A DNA stretch of 64,000 nt from Chitinophaga vietnamensis (GTDB lineage Bacteria > Bacteroidota > Bacteroidia > Chitinophagales > Chitinophagaceae), in NCBI RefSeq assembly GCF_902167635.1, contig NZ_CABHMS010000007.1:186001-250000 (forward strand). The letters run 5' to 3'. Positions 1 through 8,443 of this stretch are shown in pieces. Numbering within the stretch: the stretch's first letter is position 1; each line of letters begins with the position of its first letter. Position numbers and translations under genes: made by a program. The notes under the pieces were generated by a model, which was not told where the DNA came from, made no database searches, and saw only the letters and a program-made list of their open reading frames with translations.

Positions 1-303
1 GCCAGGCATCCTATGCACTTCCACTTTTCGGAACAATTCCGCAACTCGCCACTGATCCATCAGCAGATCGTAAAGGAAGAGGTGTTCCGCAATGCCATGC
101 GCCGCTTTGTGAAGAACGCCGTGAAAAAGAAACAGCTCGCCGATCTGCCGGTAGAAGTGTTCTGGGCCCTGGCTTACGGACCTTTTTATGTACTGGTGAA
201 ATTTCACCTGGATAATAGTAATATGTCGGGCAAACCCTTCTCGCTCAGCGAACAGAAATTGAAACAGGCCTTTGAACGCGTGATTAAAGCATTGAAACCT
301 TAA
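1..303 (+). CDS. TetR-family regulator, C-terminal part (cut by window start)
   Basis: The frame is open from base 1, so the gene begins before the window; only about 100 C-terminal residues are present. No DNA-binding helix-turn-helix is left. The visible part has the helical look of a TetR ligand-binding domain, including a VEVFWALAYGPFYVLVKFH stretch and a final helix ending LKQAFERVIKALKP, which is typical of TetR C-termini. A perfect TetR-like operator lies just downstream, ahead of the VOC gene, which supports the family call. The ligand cannot be inferred. Confidence 0.7.
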   Translation, partial: ARHPMHFHFSEQFRNSPLIHQQIVKEEVFRNAMRRFVKNAVKKKQLADLPVEVFWALAYGPFYVLVKFHLDNSNMSGKPFSLSEQKLKQAFERVIKALKP

Positions 304-320
304 AAAATTTTTATCATAAA

Positions 321-338
321 AACGAACGAATGTTCGTT
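321..338. promoter_or_regulatory. Perfect inverted repeat, probable TetR operator
   Basis: AACGAAC-GAAT-GTTCGTT is a perfect 7-bp inverted repeat with a 4-bp spacer. It lies between the TetR-type gene and the VOC gene, 15 bp before the VOC start codon. Its size and symmetry are typical of TetR operators. That the upstream regulator binds here is inferred. Confidence 0.6.
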
Positions 339-353
339 AATTAAAAACATACT

Positions 354-716
354 ATGACTATCAATCATCTTAACCTGCCGCTGGCCGATGTACCAGCCGC
401 AACTGACATCTTCACCCGCTGCCTCGGTTTCCGCACTATCGAAACCAAAGGCAATAATGATATTGTGGTGCTAGCCAATGAGGCGGGCTTCACCCTCGTG
501 CTCATGGCCAACAGAAAGGCTACGCCCATGTATCCTGATAACTTCCACTTCGGATTTTTCCTGGACTCCACCGAGGCGGTGGATGCATGTTTCCGGCAAC
601 TACAAAACAGCTCCGTGCAGGCGGATCGCGCACCCGGGAAGATACGCAACAGCTATACCTTTTATTGCTTTCTCGAACCTGGTGTGATGATGGAAGTGAG
701 TTATCAGTATCCTTAA
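354..716 (+). CDS. VOC (glyoxalase/bleomycin resistance fold) protein
   Basis: This 120-residue protein has the size and beta-alpha-beta-beta-beta layout of a single-module VOC protein. It opens TINHLNLPLADVPAATDIFT, has a FHFGFFLDSTEAVDACF segment in the middle and ends with LEPGVMMEVSYQYP, the usual position of the second metal-ligand Glu (MMEVS). It may bind or modify a small hydrophobic compound, or act as a sequestering resistance protein. The TetR-like gene and operator directly upstream suggest ligand-induced expression. The substrate is unknown. Confidence 0.75.
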   Translation: MTINHLNLPLADVPAATDIFTRCLGFRTIETKGNNDIVVLANEAGFTLVLMANRKATPMYPDNFHFGFFLDSTEAVDACFRQLQNSSVQADRAPGKIRNSYTFYCFLEPGVMMEVSYQYP

Positions 717-739
717 TGGAATAAGATTATCTTTCAGGT

Positions 740-1249
740 ATGAAACGATTGCTCACCATCCTATTCGTACTGGCGTCAACGTTATACAGCGGACAGGCGG
801 CCAACCGGCTGCAAGTGCTGAAAGCCGCCTCCCCTGCCCAACACAGGCCTACCGCCCGGCAAACGGATAGCCTTAGAAAGCAATGGATGCATCAACAAGC
901 CATGGTGAATATCATAGATAGCGCAAAGCCGCCATTGATCACCACCTGCGAAGCGCATGAACAATGGCTGCACACCTTACAGCAATGTCCTCCACAGCAA
1001 CAGCTGGAAATGCTTACTGACAGATACTGCCACCTGCCTGCAACAGCCAATGCCGGATCGTATCATACTGCGCGCAGACACAAACAGGCAGCGTGTTTGT
1101 TGCAAACCAATAATTATTATCGACGGAAAGCCCGTAGACCAGGACCTGAGCAGCCAAGCGGCTTTGCAGCTGGTACGCCGGCTGAGGAAAAGAAAAACAG
1201 TGATCTCAATAGCTGCACCCACAACCAAAGTAGTAGCTTAAGCCCTTGA
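740..1249 (+). CDS. Secreted hypothetical protein, probably frameshifted
   Basis: The N-terminus is a clear signal peptide (MKRLLTILFVLASTLYSGQAA). In the annotated frame the last 55 or so residues become low-quality sequence, rich in R, Q and S. The +1-shifted frame, open from 939 to its TAA at 1239-1241, instead reads as a plausible domain containing CCKPIIIIDGKPVDQDLSS, reminiscent of the VDGKPV segment of TonB-receptor plugs. The natural product therefore probably switches frame between about 1030 and 1075. This is either a true frameshift or an assembly error. Both stop codons fall inside the palindrome at 1236-1278. Function unknown. Confidence 0.5.
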   Translation: MKRLLTILFVLASTLYSGQAANRLQVLKAASPAQHRPTARQTDSLRKQWMHQQAMVNIIDSAKPPLITTCEAHEQWLHTLQQCPPQQQLEMLTDRYCHLPATANAGSYHTARRHKQAACLLQTNNYYRRKARRPGPEQPSGFAAGTPAEEKKNSDLNSCTHNQSSSLSP

Positions 1250-1278
1250 AGCGCTTAAAGCGCTTCAAGGGCTTAAGC
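1236..1278. repeat. Palindrome of the GAAGCGCT family (copy 1)
   Basis: Two 21-nt arms (1236-1256 and 1258-1278) match perfectly around one central base. The core GCCCTTGAAGCGCTT recurs at 44043, 47796, 50653 and 50739. This copy lies between the convergent ends of the secreted protein gene and the SDR gene, so it could act as a bidirectional terminator or mRNA-protecting hairpin. It is also a dispersed repeat. Confidence 0.8.
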
Positions 1279-1281
1279 ATT

Positions 1282-2001
1282 TTAAAGATGCAAACCGCCA
1301 TCGCAACGTATAACCGTTCCAGTTATATTACCATTCCGCATCAGGAACACAATGGCATCGGCCACTTCTTCAGGCTGCCCTACCCTGCCTACGGCAGTTT
1401 GACTGGCAAACTGTCCGAAAGCCTCTTTCCTGGCTGCTTCGGGGAGGAAATCCCACCAGGGAGTATCTACTACGCCAGGTGAAACAGCGTTTATCCGTAA
1501 GGGTTGTATCTCTTTGGCGATGCCAGGCACCATCAGCTCCAGCGCGCCGTTGATAGCAGCCAGACCGGAAGTGCCGGGCAAAGCAGCCACGGAAGAAATA
1601 GCACTGATAAGCGTAATACTACCATTCTTTTGCAGATAAGGCAATGCCGCCTGTATAGTGTTCAGCTGCGGCCAGAACTTGCCTTCGAAGCCTTCGCGCA
1701 GTTCGTCTAAAGAGAGATCGGCAAACAGGCCACCACCCTTGGCGCCGCTGAGCGCCACCACCAGGTGATCTACCGGGCCATAGCCTGCAAAGAAACTATC
1801 AATAGCTGCACGGTTGCAGCTGTCGAGCACCGCTGATTGTAAGCCCTCCACCTCCCTGGTGGCGGCTTCCAGCCTGTCTGCCGATCTGCCGGTGATGGTT
1901 ACTGCCGCTTTCTCTTTGGCCAACAATTTTGCGGTGGCCAGGCCAATGCCTGAAGAGCCGCCAGCGATCACTACTTTCCTGTTTTCAAATGAGGTGCTCA
2001 T
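1282..2001 (-). CDS. SDR-fold oxidoreductase lacking the YxxxK motif
   Basis: The start at 2001 gives a 239-residue protein, the usual SDR length; the frame is open 10 codons further up but those residues are atypical. The Rossmann glycine motif is clear (AGGSSGIG, residues 13-20), as is the Ser loop (LISAISS) and the SPGVVDTPWW segment. The catalytic YxxxK is replaced by LAAIN (residues 147-151). To my knowledge the same loss occurs in a known subfamily resembling PRK07041, so it may be a family trait. The gene lies downstream of, and in line with, an AraC-type regulator (79-bp gap), suggesting co-regulation. Confidence 0.85.
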   Translation of the reverse strand: MSTSFENRKVVIAGGSSGIGLATAKLLAKEKAAVTITGRSADRLEAATREVEGLQSAVLDSCNRAAIDSFFAGYGPVDHLVVALSGAKGGGLFADLSLDELREGFEGKFWPQLNTIQAALPYLQKNGSITLISAISSVAALPGTSGLAAINGALELMVPGIAKEIQPLRINAVSPGVVDTPWWDFLPEAARKEAFGQFASQTAVGRVGQPEEVADAIVFLMRNGNITGTVIRCDGGLHL

Positions 2002-2080
2002 GTTGTAATTTTTAGTACAACAAAATTGCAACAGAAAACAGTGGGGATCATTGGCTCAATTATGCATTGTATTAACCCGA

Positions 2081-2998
2081 TCATGCATTGCGGCGGAAAG
2101 CCATCGGGGTAATGCCCGTTTGCTCGCGGAAGAAACGGCTGAAAGCCGCGGGATCGCTGAAATCCAGTTGATAGGATACTTCTGAAACAGATGCATCTGT
2201 ATATTTAAGCACCGCTTTTGCTTCGCGCAACAGCATCTCTGAAATGGCCGCAGAAGCTGTATTACCGGTGCTATTCTTCACCGTTCTGTTAAGATGGTTG
2301 GCCGTCACATTCAACAGCTCTGCATAATCAGATACTTTTCTTTTAGTGAGAAAATGCTGGCTCACCAGTTTGCGGAAACGCGCCACCAGGTAATCATTTC
2401 CATTGGTGGCGGGTTGCTGCGTATCGTAGCAACGTTTCACGCCGAGCAACAAAAGATAGAGGTACATCTTTATCGCCTTCTCTCTACCAGTGCGCATCTC
2501 CTGCACTTCTTCATTCATCTTTTTAAGCAGGTCTTCGGTTGCGGCCACTACCTCCAGCGGCAATACCACATGCGGCATGCCGCTGTAATCAAAGAAAGGA
2601 AATTCCTGCACAAGACGGTCGGCCGGCATCACCTCTTCCATAAAATCTTTATCAAACAGGATATAATACCCGAAAGCATCTGCGCTGATATTCCTTTTAC
2701 TGAACACCTGACCCGGAAAGGTGAAAGCCACAGAGCCCGGGCGGCAGGAAAATTCTTCCAGCCCGATCTGCACATCCACACTGCCTTTCACGGAAAAGCT
2801 CATACGGTAGAACAATGATTTGAGCGGGCCCAGCGCCGGCTTCACGCCTTCGCTGGAATATATTTCAAAGCCTTTGATCTTCTTGCTATCGGGCAGATTG
2901 CTGTAGCCAAAGTGGCTGCTATCGTTCTCCTGGCGGTGTTCCTGCCGGAAATTAGTAAGCACAAATTGCGGGATATCGGGCTTCACTGGCATATGCAT
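2081..2998 (-). CDS. AraC-family transcriptional regulator
   Basis: This 305-residue protein has an N-terminal cupin-like sensing region (RPGSVAFTFPGQVF) and a C-terminal AraC DNA-binding domain from about residue 205. The second helix-turn-helix is visible as VSEVSYQLDFSDPAAFSRFF followed by REQTGITPMAFRR. It lies upstream of the SDR gene on the same strand and probably regulates it. A start at 2992 (second Met) is equally possible. The ligand is unknown. Confidence 0.9.
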   Translation of the reverse strand: MHMPVKPDIPQFVLTNFRQEHRQENDSSHFGYSNLPDSKKIKGFEIYSSEGVKPALGPLKSLFYRMSFSVKGSVDVQIGLEEFSCRPGSVAFTFPGQVFSKRNISADAFGYYILFDKDFMEEVMPADRLVQEFPFFDYSGMPHVVLPLEVVAATEDLLKKMNEEVQEMRTGREKAIKMYLYLLLLGVKRCYDTQQPATNGNDYLVARFRKLVSQHFLTKRKVSDYAELLNVTANHLNRTVKNSTGNTASAAISEMLLREAKAVLKYTDASVSEVSYQLDFSDPAAFSRFFREQTGITPMAFRRNA

Positions 2999-3036
2999 AA
3001 TTTGTATCTTGTGAAATTAGATAAATAACCTGATGT

Positions 3037-3381
3037 ATGGAACTTACGATATTGTATCGCCCTGTGGGCGCTAAAGAACTGGCACTCATCGAAGAATCCG
3101 GATGGAAACGTTTTCCGCCGCGATTGCCCGACCAGCCTATCTTTTACCCGGTGATGAATGAAGCATACGCTATCCAGATATCTGTGGAATGGAATGTGCC
3201 GGCCTATGGCGCCGGCTTTGTTACACGCTTTGCCGTACAAACAGATTACGTGAAGCAATTCAAAGTAGAAAATGTTGGCGGCGAGATCCATAACGAACTA
3301 TGGGTGCCGGCGGAAGAACTGGAAACATTCAACGATCATATTGTAGGCCTGATCGAGGTTACACAATCATTCACGGCGTAA
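3037..3381 (+). CDS. ADP-ribosylation/crystallin J1-like conserved protein
   Basis: A 114-residue soluble protein. The opening ELTILYRPVGAKELALIEES, the block FPPRLPDQPIFYPVMN and the segment GGEIHNELWVPAEELETFN match, from memory, a small conserved Bacteroidota family annotated as ADP-ribosylation/crystallin J1. No enzymatic role is established for this short family, and the name may be inherited from weak similarity. It is transcribed away from the AraC gene and ends at a strong terminator hairpin. Confidence 0.7.
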   Translation: MELTILYRPVGAKELALIEESGWKRFPPRLPDQPIFYPVMNEAYAIQISVEWNVPAYGAGFVTRFAVQTDYVKQFKVENVGGEIHNELWVPAEELETFNDHIVGLIEVTQSFTA

Positions 3382-3418
3382 AAACAGAAGGTCCCGGCTA
3401 ACCGGGACCTTCTGTTTT
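3381..3418. terminator. Bidirectional intrinsic terminator
   Basis: A perfect 17-bp stem (3381-3397 with 3402-3418) closes a CTAA loop and is bounded by A4 on the left and T4 on the right. It sits exactly between the convergent ends of the J1-like gene and the helicase gene. Confidence 0.9.
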
Positions 3419-4745
3419 ATTTTGCTACATCTATCTTCACTTTTTTATTCTTGATCTTTTCATCTTTGATGAGCTGCAAAGTATGGCTCACCTTCGATTT
3501 CACAACGGCCACAAAGGAAAAGAAGTCCTTCACTTCTATCAGCCCCACATCTTCTTTCTTCAATCTTCCTTTGTTGGTAAGAAAACCGACGATATCGATC
3601 TTGTTCACCTTGTCTTTCTTGCCGGCGGCAATGAAAAGCGTGGTCCATTTGGGTTTGTCGGGCAGCACTGCTTTTTCCGGCAGTGTGATCTCTTCCACTT
3701 CTTCCGTGATGTAAGGCATCAGCGTTTCTTCAGGCGAGAGGATGATAATGGCGGTACCACTGGCTTCCATGCGGGCGGTGCGACCGTTGCGGTGCACGAA
3801 ACTATCCTGCGTATGCGGCAGGTGGTAATGAATGATATAACGGATATTAGGAATATCCAGCCCGCGTGCGGCGAGGTCGGTGGTGACCAGCACATTCACG
3901 CTGCCATTGCGGAACTTGCAAAGGGCGCTGTCGCGATCCCGCTGTTCCATGGCGCCATGATAGAAAGTGTTGATGATCCCTTTTTCGGCCAGCAGTGCGC
4001 TGGTACGTTCTACCGCTTCGCGGTGATTGCAGAACACGATAGTAGAACGATTGCCGAGATGACAGATAAGACGGAAGAGCGTATCCACTTTATCATTTTC
4101 GGGAGATAATACCTTTTTAATAGCCAGACGTTCTGCAGGTGCGCCGCCTTCTGGCAGGAAATTCAGTCTGGCAGGGTCTTTCAGCGCTACGAAGGCCGGT
4201 ATCTCCACGGCTTCTGTGGCAGAAGTGAGGATATGTTTTTTTACGGCGGGCAATTGCTCCGTAATAAACGACACTTCTTCCTGGAAGCCGAGTTCCAGGG
4301 TTTTATCAAATTCGTCGAGCACCAGGGTGGTGATGCTGTCGGTGGTGATGTTACCACGGCGGATATGATCGCCGAGGCGACCAGGCGTACCAACGATCAC
4401 GGCAGGCGCTTCGATGAGGTTGTTCTCTTCTGTTTCGCGCAGGTGGCCGCCGTAGCAGGCAGTGATCTTGTAGCCGCTGCCCATCTGGCGGAAAACCTTT
4501 TCTATCTGTAAGGCCAGCTCGCGGGAAGGCACTACAATGAGTGCCTGCGTTTTTTTGCTGGCGCGGTCCAGCAAAGCCACTACAGGCAGCAGGAAAGCGA
4601 GCGTTTTGCCGGAGCCGGTGGCCGACAACAATATTACATCATCATGTTGCGTATTGGCAGCGATAGATGCTTGTTGCATCTCGTTGAGCGTATCAATTCC
4701 CAGGTTGGCGAGCAACTGGTCTGCCATGAACTTTTCTTTTTGCAT
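3417..4745 (-). CDS. DEAD-box-type RNA helicase with DbpA-like RNA-binding domain
   Basis: The 442-residue protein has all helicase motifs in order: Q motif (LNEMQQASI), Walker A (SATGSGKT), PSRELALQ, GTPGR, DEFD in place of DEAD, TSAT, TDLAARGLD and HRNGRTAR. The last 75 residues (KWTTLFIAAGKKDKVNKIDI onward) resemble the DbpA RNA-binding domain, which targets 23S rRNA in the DbpA family. A role in 50S ribosome assembly is likely by family. The DEFD variant of motif II is unusual but keeps the catalytic D-E pair. The gene stands alone between two terminators. Confidence 0.9.
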   Translation of the reverse strand: MQKEKFMADQLLANLGIDTLNEMQQASIAANTQHDDVILLSATGSGKTLAFLLPVVALLDRASKKTQALIVVPSRELALQIEKVFRQMGSGYKITACYGGHLRETEENNLIEAPAVIVGTPGRLGDHIRRGNITTDSITTLVLDEFDKTLELGFQEEVSFITEQLPAVKKHILTSATEAVEIPAFVALKDPARLNFLPEGGAPAERLAIKKVLSPENDKVDTLFRLICHLGNRSTIVFCNHREAVERTSALLAEKGIINTFYHGAMEQRDRDSALCKFRNGSVNVLVTTDLAARGLDIPNIRYIIHYHLPHTQDSFVHRNGRTARMEASGTAIIILSPEETLMPYITEEVEEITLPEKAVLPDKPKWTTLFIAAGKKDKVNKIDIVGFLTNKGRLKKEDVGLIEVKDFFSFVAVVKSKVSHTLQLIKDEKIKNKKVKIDVAK

Positions 4746-4766
4746 TGCCGCAAAAGTACAATAAAA

Positions 4767-4821
4767 GCATCAATAGCAGAGAGGTCCCACCCTAAGGGTG
4801 GGACCTCTCTGCTATTGATGC
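4767..4821 (-). terminator. Long perfect hairpin, terminator of the TonB receptor gene
   Basis: Two 27-nt arms (4767-4793 and 4795-4821) are exactly complementary around a single base. The hairpin begins 4 bp after the receptor stop codon and is followed on the minus strand by TTTTATTG, as expected for an intrinsic terminator. Confidence 0.85.
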
Positions 4822-4824
4822 GAA

Positions 4825-7212
4825 CTAGAACCTGTAAGATACTGTTCCGGTAAACTGTGTTGGCGGGATCGGGTTGATGCTGTAGTTCTCATGCACGTAA
4901 TAGTTATAGGTGTTGGTGATGTTAGACACCTTGCCCATTACGGCAAAACGTTTGAAGTTATAGCCAGCGCTGAGATCCAGCGTAGCATAGCCTGGTACGG
5001 AGATCAACCTGTTTTTGGCGATGTTGCCGTTGGCATCGAGGGTATTGTTCCATCCTGCGAAACGTTGTCCGAGGTAATAGAAGCCTGCACCCACTTTCAG
5101 CCCTTTGAGCCTGGTTTGTTGCAACGTATAGAACACGCTGGCATTGGCGGTGTGATTCGGGTTACCTACCAGTCGCTCGCCGGATACTGAGCTGCCGAAC
5201 TTGCCCGGTGTATTTTCGATGGTCATGTTGTTATAGCTGTAACCTGCGATCACGTCCAGTCCTGGCAACGGATGGCCTGCAATATCCACTTCTACGCCCT
5301 GGCTCAATGTTTCACCGATCAGCGCCTTGATAGCCGTATTGTTGTTGGGTTTGCCGGCAGAGTCGAATGGCGCCGTTTGTGCGTAGTTGTTATTCTTGAT
5401 GCGGTACAGGGTAAGGTTCACAGATAACAAACCATGGAAGAAATCATTCTTCACACCTGCTTCATACTGATCGATCAGGGAAGGAGGCAATTGTTTGCCG
5501 TAGATGTCCAGCGCATTGTTGGGTGTAAATGAGTTGGAGTAGCTGGCAAAGAGCGCCGTGTTGGGCGTTGGCTTGTACACGATGCCCAGCTTGGGAGAGA
5601 AGGCATGGTCGTATCTTGCCTTCTGGGTAGTGCTGTTCTTGTTGGTCAGGAAATTATACGTTTCCTGTTCTGCGGTTTGCAGGTAAGAGAAACGCACGCC
5701 AGCCAATACTTTCAGCTTTTCGGAGATGCTGATCAGGTCTTGCACGTACACGCCTACACGATTGATCGGATTGTTGTTGCGTGTTTTGAGGGTATCGCCC
5801 GGCATATCAGTACGACGGGGATATTTATTAAGATCGTATACATTCACTACATCGTAAGAAGCAGGAACGCCGTAAACATAGTTACCGGTGAGATACCTGT
5901 CGCCGTCTACACCCGCCAGCACTGTGTGTTCTATGGAGCCAGTGCTGAATTTACCGGTGAGGTCGATCTGTGCGGCGTAGTAATCTTCGTTGGTAGCGTT
6001 ACGTCCCAGCGGACGTTTCCACAGACTGTCTTTAGTGGCTTGTATACGCTCGATGGAATAATAATCGCGCTGGTATTTGGAATAGGCTACGGTAGCATTG
6101 ATGGCCCAGCGGTCGTTCAGCTGGTGTTTCAGCGTAGCAGATGTGGTAGCCTGTTGGGTGTGCGCGTATTGCCATGGCGCGCCGTAGAAGGTGTTGCGTG
6201 GCACTTTGATGATGGCGGTGTCGGCGATGGAGCCGATACCGAAATCAGGAGTGAAATCATGTTTGAGGTAATCGCCTTGTACCAGCAGCGTCGTTTTTTT
6301 GCCGAGGTTAAAGAGGAAAGACGGATTTACGTAATAGCGTTTGGAATGTACCTGATCGCGGTAGCTGTCGGCCGTTTCAAAGGTACCGTTTACACGGAAG
6401 GCGATATTTTTTGACAGCGGGCCATATACGTCGAAAGCGGGTTTGAAGAGGCCATAGCTGCCGGCGCGGAGGTTCACTTCGCCGCCGAAATCAAATTTAG
6501 GTTGTTTGGTAACCATGTTCATCACCGCGCCGGGTGTTACGTTACCATAGAGGATGGCTGCGCTGCCTTTGAGTATTTCCACTCTTTCGAGGGAGCTCAT
6601 TTCGGGCATGGCGCCGGCATTTACACGAGTACCATTTTTGAACATATTGGTAGAAGAGAAACCATAGCCGCGGGCATTAAAGGTTTCCTGCGTGCCGGCG
6701 CGCTGTGAGGCCATATAGATACCATTCACATTCTTCACCACATCGCTGAGGCGTTGCGCCTGTTGATCTTCCAGTACTTCATGTCCAATGATGGCCACGC
6801 TCTGTGGCAGGTCCATCGCGGGAACGGGCAATTTACCGATGGTGACAGGTCTTTTATTGATGGTGCGGGTGCGGGTACCGTCTACCACTACTTCGCCGAG
6901 CTGGCTGGAAGTGGATTGCAGGGTGTAGGCCACTTCCGTAGGTTTGTCTGCAATAACGGTGACGGTATTATGGAGGGTTTGCATGCCGGTAAAGGATATG
7001 ACCAATACATGGCTGCCAGCTTTCACATTTTTGAGGATGAAGCTACCTGCTTCATCTGTGATAGTGCCTTTCTTTGTGTCTTTTACGCCAACCGTTACAT
7101 AAGCTGCCGGTTGTCCGTCTGCGGTGCTGATCTTTCCTTTGATAGTTCCAGTTTGTGCCAGTACAGTCAGGTTAAGGAGCAGCAGGCCGATAATTGTATA
7201 AACCTGTTTCAA
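4825..7212 (-). CDS. TonB-dependent siderophore-type outer membrane receptor
   Basis: The 795-residue protein starts with a signal peptide (cleavage after VLAQ). A carboxypeptidase-regulatory-like beta domain follows (about residues 22-100, GTIKGKISTADGQPAAYVTV), then a plug (about 120-240, with PQSVAIIGHEVLEDQQ and LERVEILKGSAAILYG) and a beta barrel ending in aromatic Phe (TGTVSYRF). The FhuA-like plug signature MDLPQSVAII and the overall length fit TonB-dependent siderophore receptors, so ferric-siderophore uptake is the likely role. No clear Fur box was recognised upstream. No siderophore genes are nearby. Confidence 0.9.
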   Translation of the reverse strand: MKQVYTIIGLLLLNLTVLAQTGTIKGKISTADGQPAAYVTVGVKDTKKGTITDEAGSFILKNVKAGSHVLVISFTGMQTLHNTVTVIADKPTEVAYTLQSTSSQLGEVVVDGTRTRTINKRPVTIGKLPVPAMDLPQSVAIIGHEVLEDQQAQRLSDVVKNVNGIYMASQRAGTQETFNARGYGFSSTNMFKNGTRVNAGAMPEMSSLERVEILKGSAAILYGNVTPGAVMNMVTKQPKFDFGGEVNLRAGSYGLFKPAFDVYGPLSKNIAFRVNGTFETADSYRDQVHSKRYYVNPSFLFNLGKKTTLLVQGDYLKHDFTPDFGIGSIADTAIIKVPRNTFYGAPWQYAHTQQATTSATLKHQLNDRWAINATVAYSKYQRDYYSIERIQATKDSLWKRPLGRNATNEDYYAAQIDLTGKFSTGSIEHTVLAGVDGDRYLTGNYVYGVPASYDVVNVYDLNKYPRRTDMPGDTLKTRNNNPINRVGVYVQDLISISEKLKVLAGVRFSYLQTAEQETYNFLTNKNSTTQKARYDHAFSPKLGIVYKPTPNTALFASYSNSFTPNNALDIYGKQLPPSLIDQYEAGVKNDFFHGLLSVNLTLYRIKNNNYAQTAPFDSAGKPNNNTAIKALIGETLSQGVEVDIAGHPLPGLDVIAGYSYNNMTIENTPGKFGSSVSGERLVGNPNHTANASVFYTLQQTRLKGLKVGAGFYYLGQRFAGWNNTLDANGNIAKNRLISVPGYATLDLSAGYNFKRFAVMGKVSNITNTYNYYVHENYSINPIPPTQFTGTVSYRF

Positions 7213-7296
7213 TGCTGCTAATTTTTTTGCAAAGGAACAGCATATCCATTAGCGGCCCTGCTCGTAACGGGAAAACCATTTACGCGATCGGGAAAA

Positions 7297-8349
7297 TCAG
7301 TCGGCAGCGGTCATTTCATGGATCAGTTTTGTTTCTGCCGGATCGAAGGGCGCGCCATTGGGCCGGAAGATATCATGATACCAAAGTGCAGGCTCCTCCA
7401 GCGTTTCAGGCTTACCCTGCGGGTAGTTGGTCTGCGTTTTACCGGCCACCAGGCCCCAGTTGATAGCTCCCACTTTATTTTTTTTCATCATAGGTAGATG
7501 CGTAGCGAACCTGCTGCCATTGGGTCTTTTCATATATTCGGTGCAGATGATGGGGCGGCCGCTGGCGAGCAGCGTATCAATAGCGCCCTGCATGGAGGCG
7601 CTGTCGGCATAATTGTGAAAGGTGATCACATCCGATTGCGCCAGCTGGTACTGATTGAAATCGCTGAACTCTTTACGCCAGATGCCAATGGTGATAGGCT
7701 GTTGCAGCGGCACCGCCCTGGCCCAGGCCACCACATTACGAAGCAGGGGCCAGCTTTTGGCGCCGTGGCCGAAATGGCCCGGCTCATTGTAGAGGTCCCA
7801 CATCAGGATGCGGTCATCATTGCGGAAGGTTTGCAGCACATCGGTCACGTAATGTTGCAGGGTGTCCATCAGCAGTGGCAGGGAGTCGATGCGGTTGCCG
7901 GGATCTTTGAGCCAGCGGCTGTTGTGCCTCGCTGGCAGCGGCGCCGGCTGCGGACCGGAAGCATAATGATCATTCCAGCAATCATCAAAAAAAACGAACA
8001 CGGTTTTGATATGATGCGCGGCCGCAATGCTCAGATACTGTCCCATGCGCCGTTTGAAGCCTTCGGGATCATCAGCCCAGGCCACATGATGCAGATATAC
8101 CCGCATGCAATTCATACCAATACTTTCCGCATAGCCCAACTCCCGGTTGATGGTAGCCGTATCAAAAGTAGCGGCCTGCCACATTTCCAGCTGGTTCACG
8201 GCAGTAGACGGCGTAAAATTAGCTCCCACGGGCCAGGGCTGCTGCTGATACCAGGCGGCGGCACGCGCAATACTCCATCGCTCCTGCGAACGGACATTCA
8301 CATGTAGTAACAGTAATAAAATAATGGCTGGTAAATACTTTGGAGTCAT
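7297..8349 (-). CDS. Secreted GH5-like (clan A) glycoside hydrolase
   Basis: The 350-residue protein has an N-terminal signal peptide (LPAIILLLLLHVNVRS) and a TIM-barrel glycosidase pattern: GMNCMRVYLHH early, the acid/base in WDLYNEPGH (Glu189) and the nucleophile in ICTEYM (Glu271), then AINWGLVAGKTQTNYP near the end. These are the two catalytic Glu of clan GH-A; the closest named type is cellulase/GH5-like. The substrate cannot be read from sequence. It is transcribed in the same direction as the TonB receptor, with an 84-bp gap, but no SusCD pair is present. Confidence 0.8.
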   Translation of the reverse strand: MTPKYLPAIILLLLLHVNVRSQERWSIARAAAWYQQQPWPVGANFTPSTAVNQLEMWQAATFDTATINRELGYAESIGMNCMRVYLHHVAWADDPEGFKRRMGQYLSIAAAHHIKTVFVFFDDCWNDHYASGPQPAPLPARHNSRWLKDPGNRIDSLPLLMDTLQHYVTDVLQTFRNDDRILMWDLYNEPGHFGHGAKSWPLLRNVVAWARAVPLQQPITIGIWRKEFSDFNQYQLAQSDVITFHNYADSASMQGAIDTLLASGRPIICTEYMKRPNGSRFATHLPMMKKNKVGAINWGLVAGKTQTNYPQGKPETLEEPALWYHDIFRPNGAPFDPAETKLIHEMTAAD

Positions 8350-8443
8350 GGTTCTTTAAGGGGAATGGTTAGGTGATCAAGTTCGGAAATAAAACGAAGC
8401 AAGGAAGAGGAAGGTTAGGAATTTTGACTTTTCTATGATAGAA

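Noticed and set aside
7213-7260. Fur box upstream of the siderophore-type receptor
   Set aside because: No 19-bp symmetrical AT-rich site could be identified by eye with confidence.
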